A stretch of 64,000 bases of DNA, taken from an uncultured Nonlabens sp. GTDB taxonomy: Bacteria > Bacteroidota > Bacteroidia > Flavobacteriales > Flavobacteriaceae. The notes under the pieces were generated by a model. It worked only from the letters and a program-made list of their open reading frames with translations, did no database searches and was not told the DNA's origin. Location of the stretch: the NCBI RefSeq assembly GCF_947495285.1, contig NZ_CANLXZ010000014.1, forward strand, positions 1-64,000, given 5' to 3'. Positions within the stretch are counted from its first letter, which is position 1. The number at the start of each line of letters is the position of its first letter. The position numbers were made by a program, and so were the translations under genes. Below, piece by piece: positions 52,423 through 61,500 of this stretch.

Positions 52423-53160
52423 ATGTTTTTCTTTAACAAATCTGTTTTTTTAGTCGATTTCTTAGAAGACCTTGTAGATATTCACAATCATATCCTACCA
52501 GGCATAGATGACGGATCAAAAGATCTAGAAACAACGTTAGAAATGATAGGTGGGTTTAAGGAGTTAGGTTTTAAAGGTTGTATCGCAACACCTCATACCA
52601 TGGAAGATTATTATGGGAACGACTCAAATGGGATTATTGAAAAATTTAATCAAATCAAACTAGAATTAGAGGCAAGTAATCATAGAGATTTTATCATTTC
52701 TGCTGCTTCAGAGTACATGATGGATGGTGAATTTGACAACCTAATTGATACTAATAATTATTTATGCCTTCATAATAATTATATCCTGACAGAGTTATCC
52801 TATTTTCAAAAACCTAATAATCTAGAAGAGCTGGTCTTTAAAATGTGTCAAAAAGGTCTGAAACCTATACTTGCACATCCAGAGAGGTATAGGTATATCA
52901 CCTCTATAGGTGCCTATAAAGATTTAAAATCTAGAGGATTTGAATTACAACTCAACTTGCTTTCTCTAACAGAACACTATGGAGAAGATTCTTTTCAAAA
53001 AGCAAAATCACTTCTAGATAAAGGAATGTATGAATTTATAGGAACAGACGCACACAAGCCATCTCATTTAGAAAAAATAAAGAGCATAAAGATTAAAAAA
53101 AATCAAGTAGATTCAATAAAAAAGCTTGTGGAAAACCACAAGCTCATATTTAATCTATAA
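52423..53160 (+). CDS. CpsB/YwqE-type tyrosine-protein phosphatase (PHP domain)
   Basis: A 245-residue PHP-fold metallophosphatase. The metal-binding motifs are LVDIHNHILPGIDDGSKDLE, CIATPHTMEDYY, ILAHPERYRYI and FIGTDAHKPSH. CpsB/YwqE enzymes dephosphorylate the bacterial tyrosine kinase that controls capsule synthesis, and the Wzc-like kinase gene lies convergent, 12 bases away. The last 13 codons contain a hairpin that works as the terminator of that opposite gene. It is probably cotranscribed with the TPR gene. Confidence 0.92.
   Translation: MFFFNKSVFLVDFLEDLVDIHNHILPGIDDGSKDLETTLEMIGGFKELGFKGCIATPHTMEDYYGNDSNGIIEKFNQIKLELEASNHRDFIISAASEYMMDGEFDNLIDTNNYLCLHNNYILTELSYFQKPNNLEELVFKMCQKGLKPILAHPERYRYITSIGAYKDLKSRGFELQLNLLSLTEHYGEDSFQKAKSLLDKGMYEFIGTDAHKPSHLEKIKSIKIKKNQVDSIKKLVENHKLIFNL
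53113..53144 (-). terminator. Terminator of wzc embedded in the opposite coding sequence
   Basis: AGCTTGTGG (53123-53131) and CCACAAGCT (53136-53144) form a perfect 9-bp stem with a 4-base loop. On the minus strand it is followed by TTTTTTATTG. It lies 29 bases past the wzc stop and within the last codons of the YwqE gene. Confidence 0.85.
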
Positions 53161-53172
53161 AATAGGAAAGTC

Positions 53173-55581
53173 TTATTCAAAAGATTTTCCTTTAGAGAAC
53201 TTCTTTTTAATGAGATCCCACCACGTTTTCTTCTCTTCTCCATATGCATATCCATACTTATTACCATAACCGAAGTTAGCGAGCTTAACGTTATTTACAA
53301 CTACCGCTACGTTACTTAATTTACCATCTTCGATAGTGTCAGCTACAAATTCTAATAACGAGGTGTCTGTATAGTTTGCTCTAGTTACATAAGTAGTAAC
53401 ATCAGCATATTTATTAATCAACAAAGTATCTGTTACCAATATGGTAGGTGCACTATCAATAATAACAAGATCGTACAGCGACTTAGCTTCTTCAAACAAT
53501 TCTTTAGTTCTATCCTGCATCCATAATTCAGCTGGATTAGGTGGTATAGCACCAGAGAGAATAATATCGAGGTTAGAATTTACCTTAGAAGTCATAGCCA
53601 GCTCTTTTACAGTCAGCTGATTATTTGTAAGATATTCTGTAACTCCTTTTGTTCTTTTAGAAACATTAGGTAAGTATCTATGTAATTGTGGGTTTCTAAT
53701 ATCGCCACCTATAAGCAACACCTTTTTACCAGTGTAGGCAAAAGTATTAGAAACATTATAAGAAACAAGTGTTTTCCCTTCTCCCTTAATAGTAGAAGTT
53801 ACCAAAATGATTTTAGTCCCATCATTATTTATAGCATTCAACTTATATTGAAGGTTAGTCCTTATGATTCTAAAAGACTCTGCTAAGATAGATCTATCAT
53901 TAGGAATAATATAATCAAGAGTATCTTTATCTAATTTAGGCACTTCACCTAGTATATTAGTATTAGGTAATCCTCTCTCTACATCATTTCTAGACTCTAT
54001 TTTATTATAAAAAATAGATCTTGTATAGATAATAGCACCAGGTAGAATAAAACCTATAAGTAGCATCGCTAGATAAATAATCTTTGGTTTAGGTGATACA
54101 GGGTCTTTAGATGCCAGGGCAAAATCTACAATTTTTGCCTTAGGCGCGGTAACTGCCAAAGAAATAGCTGTAGTTTCTTTCTTCTCGTTTAATAATAAAT
54201 AAATAGCTTCAACAACTTCCCTGTCTCTTGCGATATACCTAGCTATTCTCTCGTTTTCAGGAACATTAGATATTTTACCAGAAACAGACCCTAATTCTCT
54301 AGTCAGACTTTGTTTTTGAATCTCGATAGAATTGATAGTATTGTTAAGAGATAAAAGAATAGCAGATTTTAAGCTATCAATTTCATCTTTTAAGCGTATG
54401 AGTATAGGGTTATCGGCAGTTGCATTATCTTTATATCTTTTATATTCTTGGACTAAAGAATTATAACTAGAAGACGCTTGTTGAATATTTAGATTTTGTA
54501 AACCAATATTTTCAGGTATAAAATCATATTCTTCTTTATCTAATTTATTCTTAATTAATCTAGCGATCTCTAATTGAGTCTTAGATTCAATTAATTCTCT
54601 AGTTATACCTGCAGAAGCTTGTAAATTCAGAGCAGACTCAGCTACTAGATCAGTTAATTTCTCAGTAGTCTTAAAAGTTTGTATACCACGCTCTAAACTA
54701 TCAAGATCTTTTTGAATATCGGCAAGACGCTCATCAATGAACTGGGCTGTATTTTGAGCAACTTGATTCTTATCTTTTATAGCATCTTCATTGAATACCG
54801 AAACCAAATTATTTAAAATGTCTTCAGCTTTTTCCTTTACTGGATCTACTAAAGTAATTTCTAAAACACTACCTCTTTTGTCAGTTTTAGAGATATTTAA
54901 TTTAGATTTAAGGGATTTGGTAACATCGTTAATCGGCTTAATTACAACTAACAGGTCACTCCAGCTTTTATCTTTTATTCTATCAGCTCGAGAAGCACCT
55001 CTAGAGTGGTCAAAATCTGGTACTACTAATAAATTTAAGTCATTCAATTTAAATGATGCTCCATAATCATGGGTTACATAATTTAAATCATCAAAGAATT
55101 TTATCTCAAACTTAGTTTCATCTACATATCTAAGCATTAAATCTATAGACTCGGTAATTGCAACAGGTAAGGAATCGTTTAATAAAGATAATTTTATAGG
55201 ACTGTTCTTGTAAATATTAGTAGACTTGATATTTCCAGAGCGTGTATAAACTATATTTAAATCTAGATTAGAAACTACATCGTTAATTAACCTATTAGAG
55301 TTTAAAATTTCTATCTCGTTTTCTACCGTATTAAAAGAGCCACCCAAAACATCAATATCCCCAAGGGCAGAAAGCTCAGATAAACCGCCACCGTTTTGAG
55401 TGTCCTTAATTAAGATTTTTGTTGATGCGACGTACTCTTTATTTGCATATCTCAAATAAACAAAACCTAATAATAAAAAGATAAAAACACTGATGATAAA
55501 CCATGGCCAATATCTTAAATACTGATTGATCTGATCTTTGAGAGAAAGAGCCTGGTTAGACTCCACATTTGTAGTACTCAT
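53173..55581 (-). CDS. wzc: Wzc-type polysaccharide copolymerase and tyrosine autokinase
   Basis: An 802-residue inner-membrane protein. Two membrane helices (residues about 32-50 and 505-525) flank a long periplasmic coiled-coil and Wzz domain. The cytoplasmic BY-kinase has a P-loop VTSTIKGEGKTLVSYNVSN near residue 595, the A' region GKKVLLIGGDIRNPQLHR, and Walker B DLVIIDSAPTILVTD. The C-terminus carries a tyrosine cluster (YGYGNKYGYAYGEE) for autophosphorylation. It controls polymer length and export. It is the third gene of a capD-wza-wzc operon, 3 bases after wza. Confidence 0.93.
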   Translation of the reverse strand: MSTTNVESNQALSLKDQINQYLRYWPWFIISVFIFLLLGFVYLRYANKEYVASTKILIKDTQNGGGLSELSALGDIDVLGGSFNTVENEIEILNSNRLINDVVSNLDLNIVYTRSGNIKSTNIYKNSPIKLSLLNDSLPVAITESIDLMLRYVDETKFEIKFFDDLNYVTHDYGASFKLNDLNLLVVPDFDHSRGASRADRIKDKSWSDLLVVIKPINDVTKSLKSKLNISKTDKRGSVLEITLVDPVKEKAEDILNNLVSVFNEDAIKDKNQVAQNTAQFIDERLADIQKDLDSLERGIQTFKTTEKLTDLVAESALNLQASAGITRELIESKTQLEIARLIKNKLDKEEYDFIPENIGLQNLNIQQASSSYNSLVQEYKRYKDNATADNPILIRLKDEIDSLKSAILLSLNNTINSIEIQKQSLTRELGSVSGKISNVPENERIARYIARDREVVEAIYLLLNEKKETTAISLAVTAPKAKIVDFALASKDPVSPKPKIIYLAMLLIGFILPGAIIYTRSIFYNKIESRNDVERGLPNTNILGEVPKLDKDTLDYIIPNDRSILAESFRIIRTNLQYKLNAINNDGTKIILVTSTIKGEGKTLVSYNVSNTFAYTGKKVLLIGGDIRNPQLHRYLPNVSKRTKGVTEYLTNNQLTVKELAMTSKVNSNLDIILSGAIPPNPAELWMQDRTKELFEEAKSLYDLVIIDSAPTILVTDTLLINKYADVTTYVTRANYTDTSLLEFVADTIEDGKLSNVAVVVNNVKLANFGYGNKYGYAYGEEKKTWWDLIKKKFSKGKSFE

Positions 55582-55584
55582 AAA

Positions 55585-56364
55585 TTAATTTCTTGAAAGG
55601 ATAACTATTAATGATAGCAATACTGATGCCACTGAAACGTAAAGAGATGCATTTCTATTAAAACCTGCTGCTTGTACTTGTGCATTATTAGGCTCTACAA
55701 TGATCACATCATTTTGCTGAAGATAATAATATTCTGAATCTATAAAATCAGATTTTGTAAGATCTAATTTGTGAACTTTTTGAACACCATCTACATCTCT
55801 TAAAACAGTAACACTATTTCTATTACCATAAATAGTTAAATCTCCAGCCATACCTATAGCTTGAAGTAAAGTAATGCGGTTATAATCAAAATTATAGTTT
55901 CCTGGTCTTGTCACTTCACCTAATACAGTGATCTTAAAATTAACAATTCTTAAATCTACTGTAGCGTCCTTGACATATTCTGCTCTCAATCTATTCTGAA
56001 TAGTAGCTGTTAAATCTTTACGGCTCACCCCAGCAGCGGTAATATTACCTAATAAAGGAAAAGAAATAGCGCCATCGTTGTCCACTAAGTAGCCCAAAAG
56101 CTTATTTTGAGAATTGATAGTCAAATCATTAGTAGACGTTGGGTTCACTACTTGATTAAAAGGCTGTACAAGTTTCATATTCTCACTAGTCACAATGATC
56201 CTAAGAATATCATCCTTTTTTATTACAGATTCGTAATTCAATTCTCTTTGAGTCAACGCAGAGTCAATATCTTGAACATATAATATCTTACTCTTTGATA
56301 CACAAGACGTTGCTAATGTAAAAAAAAACGATATTAAGGATAATTTAATTAAAATATTTTTCAT
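55585..56364 (-). CDS. wza: Wza-type polysaccharide export lipoprotein
   Basis: A 259-residue outer-membrane export protein with a lipoprotein signal ending TLATSC. The poly-export domain (KDDILRIIVTSENMKLVQPF, YVKDATVDLRIVNFKITVLG) and a SLBB domain (GEVTRPGNYNFDYNRITLLQ, AIGMAGDLTIYGNRNSV) follow. A C-terminal helix, SLYVSVASVLLSLIVILSRN, probably spans the outer membrane as in Wza. It lies 3 bases before wzc and 18 after capD. Confidence 0.92.
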   Translation of the reverse strand: MKNILIKLSLISFFFTLATSCVSKSKILYVQDIDSALTQRELNYESVIKKDDILRIIVTSENMKLVQPFNQVVNPTSTNDLTINSQNKLLGYLVDNDGAISFPLLGNITAAGVSRKDLTATIQNRLRAEYVKDATVDLRIVNFKITVLGEVTRPGNYNFDYNRITLLQAIGMAGDLTIYGNRNSVTVLRDVDGVQKVHKLDLTKSDFIDSEYYYLQQNDVIIVEPNNAQVQAAGFNRNASLYVSVASVLLSLIVILSRN

Positions 56365-56382
56365 TTTGTAGGATACTTAATT

Positions 56383-58332
56383 CTATAATTCCACTTTCTT
56401 GTCTAGCAATTCAAACACGCTGTTTTTACTAATAAATTCAGGTACCATTTGCTTAATTTTCATAACTACTGCATCATCATTGAAATCGTGAGTTGCTATT
56501 TCAATTTCTTTTAAATATCGAGTGACATTTTCATAACCGTAAGGCTCATCTTTAGCAATCATAATTTTTTGATGATGTGTCGGTAAGGTTTTAGAATTAT
56601 CACCTAACAATTCTTCATATAATTTCTCACCAGGTCTCAAGCCTATTATTTTTATATCAATCTCATCATATGGTTTAAAGCCTGATAATTTAATCATACG
56701 CTCTGCAAGATCCATAATACGGACTGGCTTACCCATATCAAATACAAATATCTCACCACCATTACCCATGGTACCTGCTTGCAACACTAGTTGACACGCT
56801 TCTGGTATAGTCATGAAATACCTAATAATATCTTGATGAGTCACGGTAACAGGCCCACCACTTTCTATTTGCTTTTTAAAGTAAGGAATTACAGATCCAT
56901 TAGAGCCTAATACATTACCAAATCTTGTTGTAATAAATTTAGTATTTCCATTAGAATGCTGTTGAAGCGACTGTACATAAATCTCTGCTGCTCTTTTACT
57001 AGCTCCCATAACATTTGTTGGGTTCACAGCCTTATCTGTACTCACCATTACAAATCGATCTATTCCTTTACTTACTGCAAGGTTAGCCAGATTAACCGTA
57101 CCTAATATATTTACAAACACGGCTTCTCTAGGATTAGATTCAATCATAGGAACATGTTTATATGCCGCTGCATGAAAAACAACTGAGATATTATTTGCTT
57201 CAAAAACTCTTTCCAGTCTTTCACTGCGCCTTACATCTGCGAGGATAAACTTATAAGAAATAGCAGGAAACTTTTCCTTTAATTCTAACTCTAGATCATA
57301 TAAGGGAGACTCTGCCTGATCTAATATCAATACACACTTAGGATTATAACCAGAAACTTGTCTTACGATCTCACTTCCTATAGAACCTGCTCCACCTGTA
57401 ATCAAGACAACTCTATCTTCTAGATAATTAGAAATCTGTGTGTCATCGAGGTCAATTGCCTCTCTTTCTAAGAGGTCTTCTATCTGAATCTCTTTGATCT
57501 TTGTACTAACATCTTCCTTATCTGTCCACTGTGTAATATCGGGAACATTAAAAATTTTCAAATCATTTGCTAGTGCTTTATCTACCAGCTCATTTTTTTG
57601 AGATATAGATAATTGAGAACCAGCAATAATAAGCCCATTCACCTTCATAGGTGCTATTTTATCATAAAATTTAGTCCCATACTTAACGATAGGTTTACCT
57701 AAAATCTTGATACGTTGATGATCGTTTTTAAATGAAATAAAACCTGCTAGATTAAAACCTTGCGTTTTAGAGGTTGTTAACGCTTCGGCAAGGGCGATAC
57801 TATCGTCGTTTACACCTACTATTAATACATCATAAATTTTCTGTTTCCCTTGGGATATAAATGAATAGAGTCTCTTAACAAACACTCTAAATAACAACAA
57901 AGTCACAAAGGTAGTTGTCATATTAATAATCAAAAACGGCATTAGAAACACTTTCTGATCATAAATAAAATAATAGCAATAATTCACAAGCGCTATTACC
58001 ATAACGCTGGCCATACATGCAAATGCTATTTTAAATATATCTACAAAAGTACTGTGCCTGATAAGGCCAGAATAGGTGCTAAATATAAAAAATGAAGCTA
58101 GATAAACAAGAGTAAAGAATGCTGCCTGTTGATAGATAGAAAGCACTTGATAAAAAGTAGTAGTGATATTTTCTACTATTAAAAACGAAATATAGAACGA
58201 CACTACAACTAGAAAAACATCTATTGCGACTACCATCCAACGTGGTAAATATCTTAAATTTTGGAATTGAAGAGAATTATCTCCATTCCAAAAGATTTGA
58301 GCCAATCTATTTTTAAAGTATTCTATTTTCAT
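56383..58332 (-). CDS. capD: Membrane-bound UDP-sugar 4,6-dehydratase (CapD/WbpM/PglF-like)
   Basis: A 649-residue protein. Four N-terminal membrane helices (residues about 30-160) are followed by a CoA-binding-like domain, then an extended SDR domain with VVLITGGAGSIGSEIVRQV near residue 310. The catalytic region is MVSTDKAVNPTNVMGASKR, where Met replaces the usual Tyr of YxxxK, as in known WbpM-type dehydratases. It makes a 4-keto-6-deoxy sugar nucleotide. The -7 box TACTTTTG (58345-58352) overlaps the upstream Met, so 58332 is the start. It is the first gene of the capsule operon. Confidence 0.92.
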   Translation of the reverse strand: MKIEYFKNRLAQIFWNGDNSLQFQNLRYLPRWMVVAIDVFLVVVSFYISFLIVENITTTFYQVLSIYQQAAFFTLVYLASFFIFSTYSGLIRHSTFVDIFKIAFACMASVMVIALVNYCYYFIYDQKVFLMPFLIINMTTTFVTLLLFRVFVKRLYSFISQGKQKIYDVLIVGVNDDSIALAEALTTSKTQGFNLAGFISFKNDHQRIKILGKPIVKYGTKFYDKIAPMKVNGLIIAGSQLSISQKNELVDKALANDLKIFNVPDITQWTDKEDVSTKIKEIQIEDLLEREAIDLDDTQISNYLEDRVVLITGGAGSIGSEIVRQVSGYNPKCVLILDQAESPLYDLELELKEKFPAISYKFILADVRRSERLERVFEANNISVVFHAAAYKHVPMIESNPREAVFVNILGTVNLANLAVSKGIDRFVMVSTDKAVNPTNVMGASKRAAEIYVQSLQQHSNGNTKFITTRFGNVLGSNGSVIPYFKKQIESGGPVTVTHQDIIRYFMTIPEACQLVLQAGTMGNGGEIFVFDMGKPVRIMDLAERMIKLSGFKPYDEIDIKIIGLRPGEKLYEELLGDNSKTLPTHHQKIMIAKDEPYGYENVTRYLKEIEIATHDFNDDAVVMKIKQMVPEFISKNSVFELLDKKVEL

Positions 58333-58344
58333 TTTCCCTAAGTG

Positions 58345-58352
58345 CAAAAGTA
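58345..58352 (-). promoter_or_regulatory. -7 box TACTTTTG of the capD-wza-wzc operon
   Basis: This is a perfect TAnnTTTG match 12 bases before the ATG at 58332. It overlaps the T run of the preceding terminator region. Confidence 0.55.
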
Positions 58353-58355
58353 GTA

Positions 58356-58389
58356 TAAAAAAAAGGGCAATGCCTTAAACATTGCCCTT
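58356..58389 (-). terminator. Terminator upstream of capD
   Basis: A 10-bp perfect stem, AAGGGCAATG/CATTGCCCTT (58363-58389), is followed on the minus strand by eight T. It ends the unit carrying the T9SS protein and the truncated ORF. Confidence 0.92.
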
Positions 58390-58403
58390 AATTTATGTAA
58401 GTT

Positions 58404-58583
58404 TCACAGCTTTTTATTTACTGCTCCTTTTTTACCGTCATAAAATAAATTTACCATTGCAGCAATAATTAATCCTGACCATGTCGCTACGTTCTCTGTC
58501 TCTAGGTCAAATGCTGCTGGATCACTTCTTAAAGTTGAAAACGTGGCAATTAAGATAATAGCTGGTGAAAATTCCTTAAATTT
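58404..58583 (-). pseudogene. 59-codon open frame without a start codon
   Basis: The minus strand reads KFKEFSPAIILIATFSTLRS, continues through a hydrophobic helix (WSGLIIAAMVNLFYDGKKG) and ends AVNKKL-stop 15 bases before the terminator. The composition is that of a real small membrane protein. However, no ATG, GTG or TTG lies between the in-frame TGA at 58584-58586 and the body, and the T9SS gene stop is only a few bases further upstream. Either its 5' end was lost, perhaps when the T9SS gene arrived, or it uses a rare start or a frameshift at the AAAA run. Confidence 0.5.
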
Positions 58584-58588
58584 TCAGA

Positions 58589-61500
58589 TTAATTTTTTAC
58601 AAATTTAATAGTTGTAGCAGCATTATCTTGTTCCACTCTTAACAAATAAACTCCGTCACTTAAGTTATTCATGCTTGAAACGGTCTCACTGCCGTTAGTC
58701 GATTCTTTTTGATAAGAAACAACTAATTGACCTAATACATTATAAATAGAAAATTTCACAGCCTCACCTACGATTAGATTTGCGATAGTCATTCGGTCTC
58801 CGTTTACTGGATTAGGATATACTTGTACCGCTTCCGCGAAAGCGATATCTCCAACAGACAATGTGCTGTTTATAAACTTTAATTCAAATCTATTTTCATT
58901 TAAACTGGCTGTATGTGTAGAGTCAAAACTAACACGTATTAAATTACTACCATTTACTAATAAAGTCTCAGTCCCTAAGAAATGATCTACAAATAAGGTC
59001 TGTAGATTAGTAAAAGTATTATTGATATCAAATGTGTAGTTACTGGCGGTTAAACCATTTAATTTCAATGGTATAATTTCATTATCTACAGGCGCTACTC
59101 TTTGCATGATACTGAACGAGGAGTTTAACGCCTCTATTGACAAGTTCTCATCGGGATTTAAAAGCTTTAAAGCTCCGTTTGTACTAATTGCCGTCGACTC
59201 GTTAAAATTAAATGATATCAAAACTCCATCCCTAGCTTTATTAGCAGATAACAACTCTTGATCTGTATATAGATTTATAGATATTTGCTCGTTTACGTTA
59301 GAATTACGATACGTATTAGACGTTTCAAAACTTGTCGACTTATGAGACTCCTTAAAAGAAATGCTCGGTTCTAGTGCAGCCGCGTTTCTTCCATCTTCAG
59401 TAGTAGATACAAAAAATGCCTGACCTGGCTGGATAAACTCATTAACATCAGATGTTGTATTACTATTTCCTAACACAAAGTCATGAGTCACATAAGCGCC
59501 GCGAGTACCTATAGTTGGGTCCCAAGCATAATATTGATTTGCATTGATGTCTTGTGTAGCAGCATCATTTAAAACACTATTTAAATTTACCTGCGCCTGG
59601 TATGGATTACCTACAAAATTAAAACTACCTTCTACGGTAGATAAACCAGATGCTGTAAAATCACCTAGATATAAAGATCCTGTGGAAATTAAAGTTGTAT
59701 TAGAAGGTACAGTACCAGCAGTTGTTAAGGAAACACTACGATCTCCTCTAATTAATACACGTAGAGCATCTCCTGCTGTTAAATTAGTAGAATTTGTAGC
59801 TTCACCATTTAAAGTAGAAATACTTTCCCAAAGCTGTGTGCCTTCATTAAAACTAAATGCAGATGGATTATTAGATCCAGACGCGTCAAAACCGTCGGCT
59901 ATAGTCCCACCTGTTATATGCATCCCTGTTTCAGGAACATAACCAGTATCACCTACATTTAAACCGCCTTGTTGCCAGTTATCAAAAAGACTTCCTGTCA
60001 TATCTACAGAAGAACCTATAAATCTAAATGCCCTTTGAGCAGGATAAAACTGTTCTACTATTACATCTCCAGTTACTGTCCCAGCAAGCACTTCTCTTAC
60101 CACAGCGCTTTTACCATTTATAGATTTTAAAGTTAAATTATTATTTGTTGTTAAGTCTCCTGAGATTAAATTTAAGAATCCATTGACCTGTGTTGTATTA
60201 CCCAAACTTACATCACCTAATAAAGTTAATGATTCTAAAACTCCACTTAGAGCAATTTTCTGAATAGAAGGATTTGCAATTAATTGAATATTATCCAGCG
60301 CTATCTCATCAGAAGAACCGCTTCCACTATCTACAGAAGACCAGGCTAAAACATATGTATCGCCAGCAGCTATATTTAAACCTGTTAAGTCCATTGCTAC
60401 TGCATTACGTTTCCATTCTTCAATCGCATCTTGTCCTAACATAGAAGAAAGTGCGGCACCAGTCACCTCAGTTAGAGAAGACACATCTGCACCGTGAGAG
60501 AATCTAAAATCATTTGCTCTATTCTCGTTATCAAACACGTAAAAATCATATGCTACAGATAAATCGGTAACTACAGTACCTGTGTTATTTGTAAACCGAA
60601 AGAAAACAGTACCAGGTGTAAAGTCTCTACCTGTAGGTTGCACTCCTAGCGCATAATCTCCGACAGCTACTTCAAAAGCATAAATACCACCACTTGAAAC
60701 ACCACCGTCAGAAAAGCCTTTCCCAAAATCATTACCAGATTGCTCCTCTCCAAAGTTAGTTGTCGCATCTTGTAAACCGTCAATTGCAAAAGCATCTGCA
60801 TCTAGTTGCCCTACTGCAGGTACAGTTAAAAATCCTGAACCGTCAAAAGTTCCGTTATTTACATTTGCTACTGTGTTATCAAAATCAATTAAATAAGCCC
60901 TGTCTATGACATCTATTTGAAGACCTTGTGGCTGAGGATCTAATACTATGTAATTTTGCTCTACACTTGTAGCCGTCTCTGGTGACGCATTTGCGTCTAT
61001 AGCAACTATTTGATAAAATACCGTAGTTCCATCTACTTGCGCTGGAATATTTGCCTGATAAGTATCACCACTAGATAACACCATTGCTATAGGAGTCTGA
61101 TCATAAACGCCAGATGCAAAACCGTATTGCAGCTCTACACTACTCAATCCATCTGCATCAGTAACATCTACATTTACGGTTACCAACTCTGTAGAAGTTG
61201 GAGCAGATGGACTATTTAATATATTTGTTATAGACGGTGCTAGATTTGCGTCTGCTGGCAAGGTTGTAATATTTATTTCTTCAACTATCCATTCTTCAGC
61301 ACCTAATCCAGTATTATCATAAAGAAACGCAATATAAGCCTGACCTTGAATAGCAGAGGCGTCGACAGTCGCTACCGAAGAGGCTGAAGCTGAACTACCA
61401 GAAGAAGTATTATTAGGGTTAAAAATTAAATCAGTCCAGGTGGCCATAGTTGGATCTCCTGCCCCATTATAATCTGTAGAGTATCTCAATAAAAATTCTC

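Noticed and set aside
59544..59942. Long plus-strand open frame of 132 codons inside the T9SS gene
   Set aside because: It is antisense to a well-supported gene, has an Arg/Pro/Lys/Val-rich composition typical of a shadow frame, and no domain is seen. The same applies to 54791-55066, 50439-50762, 18506-18862 and 3634-3918.
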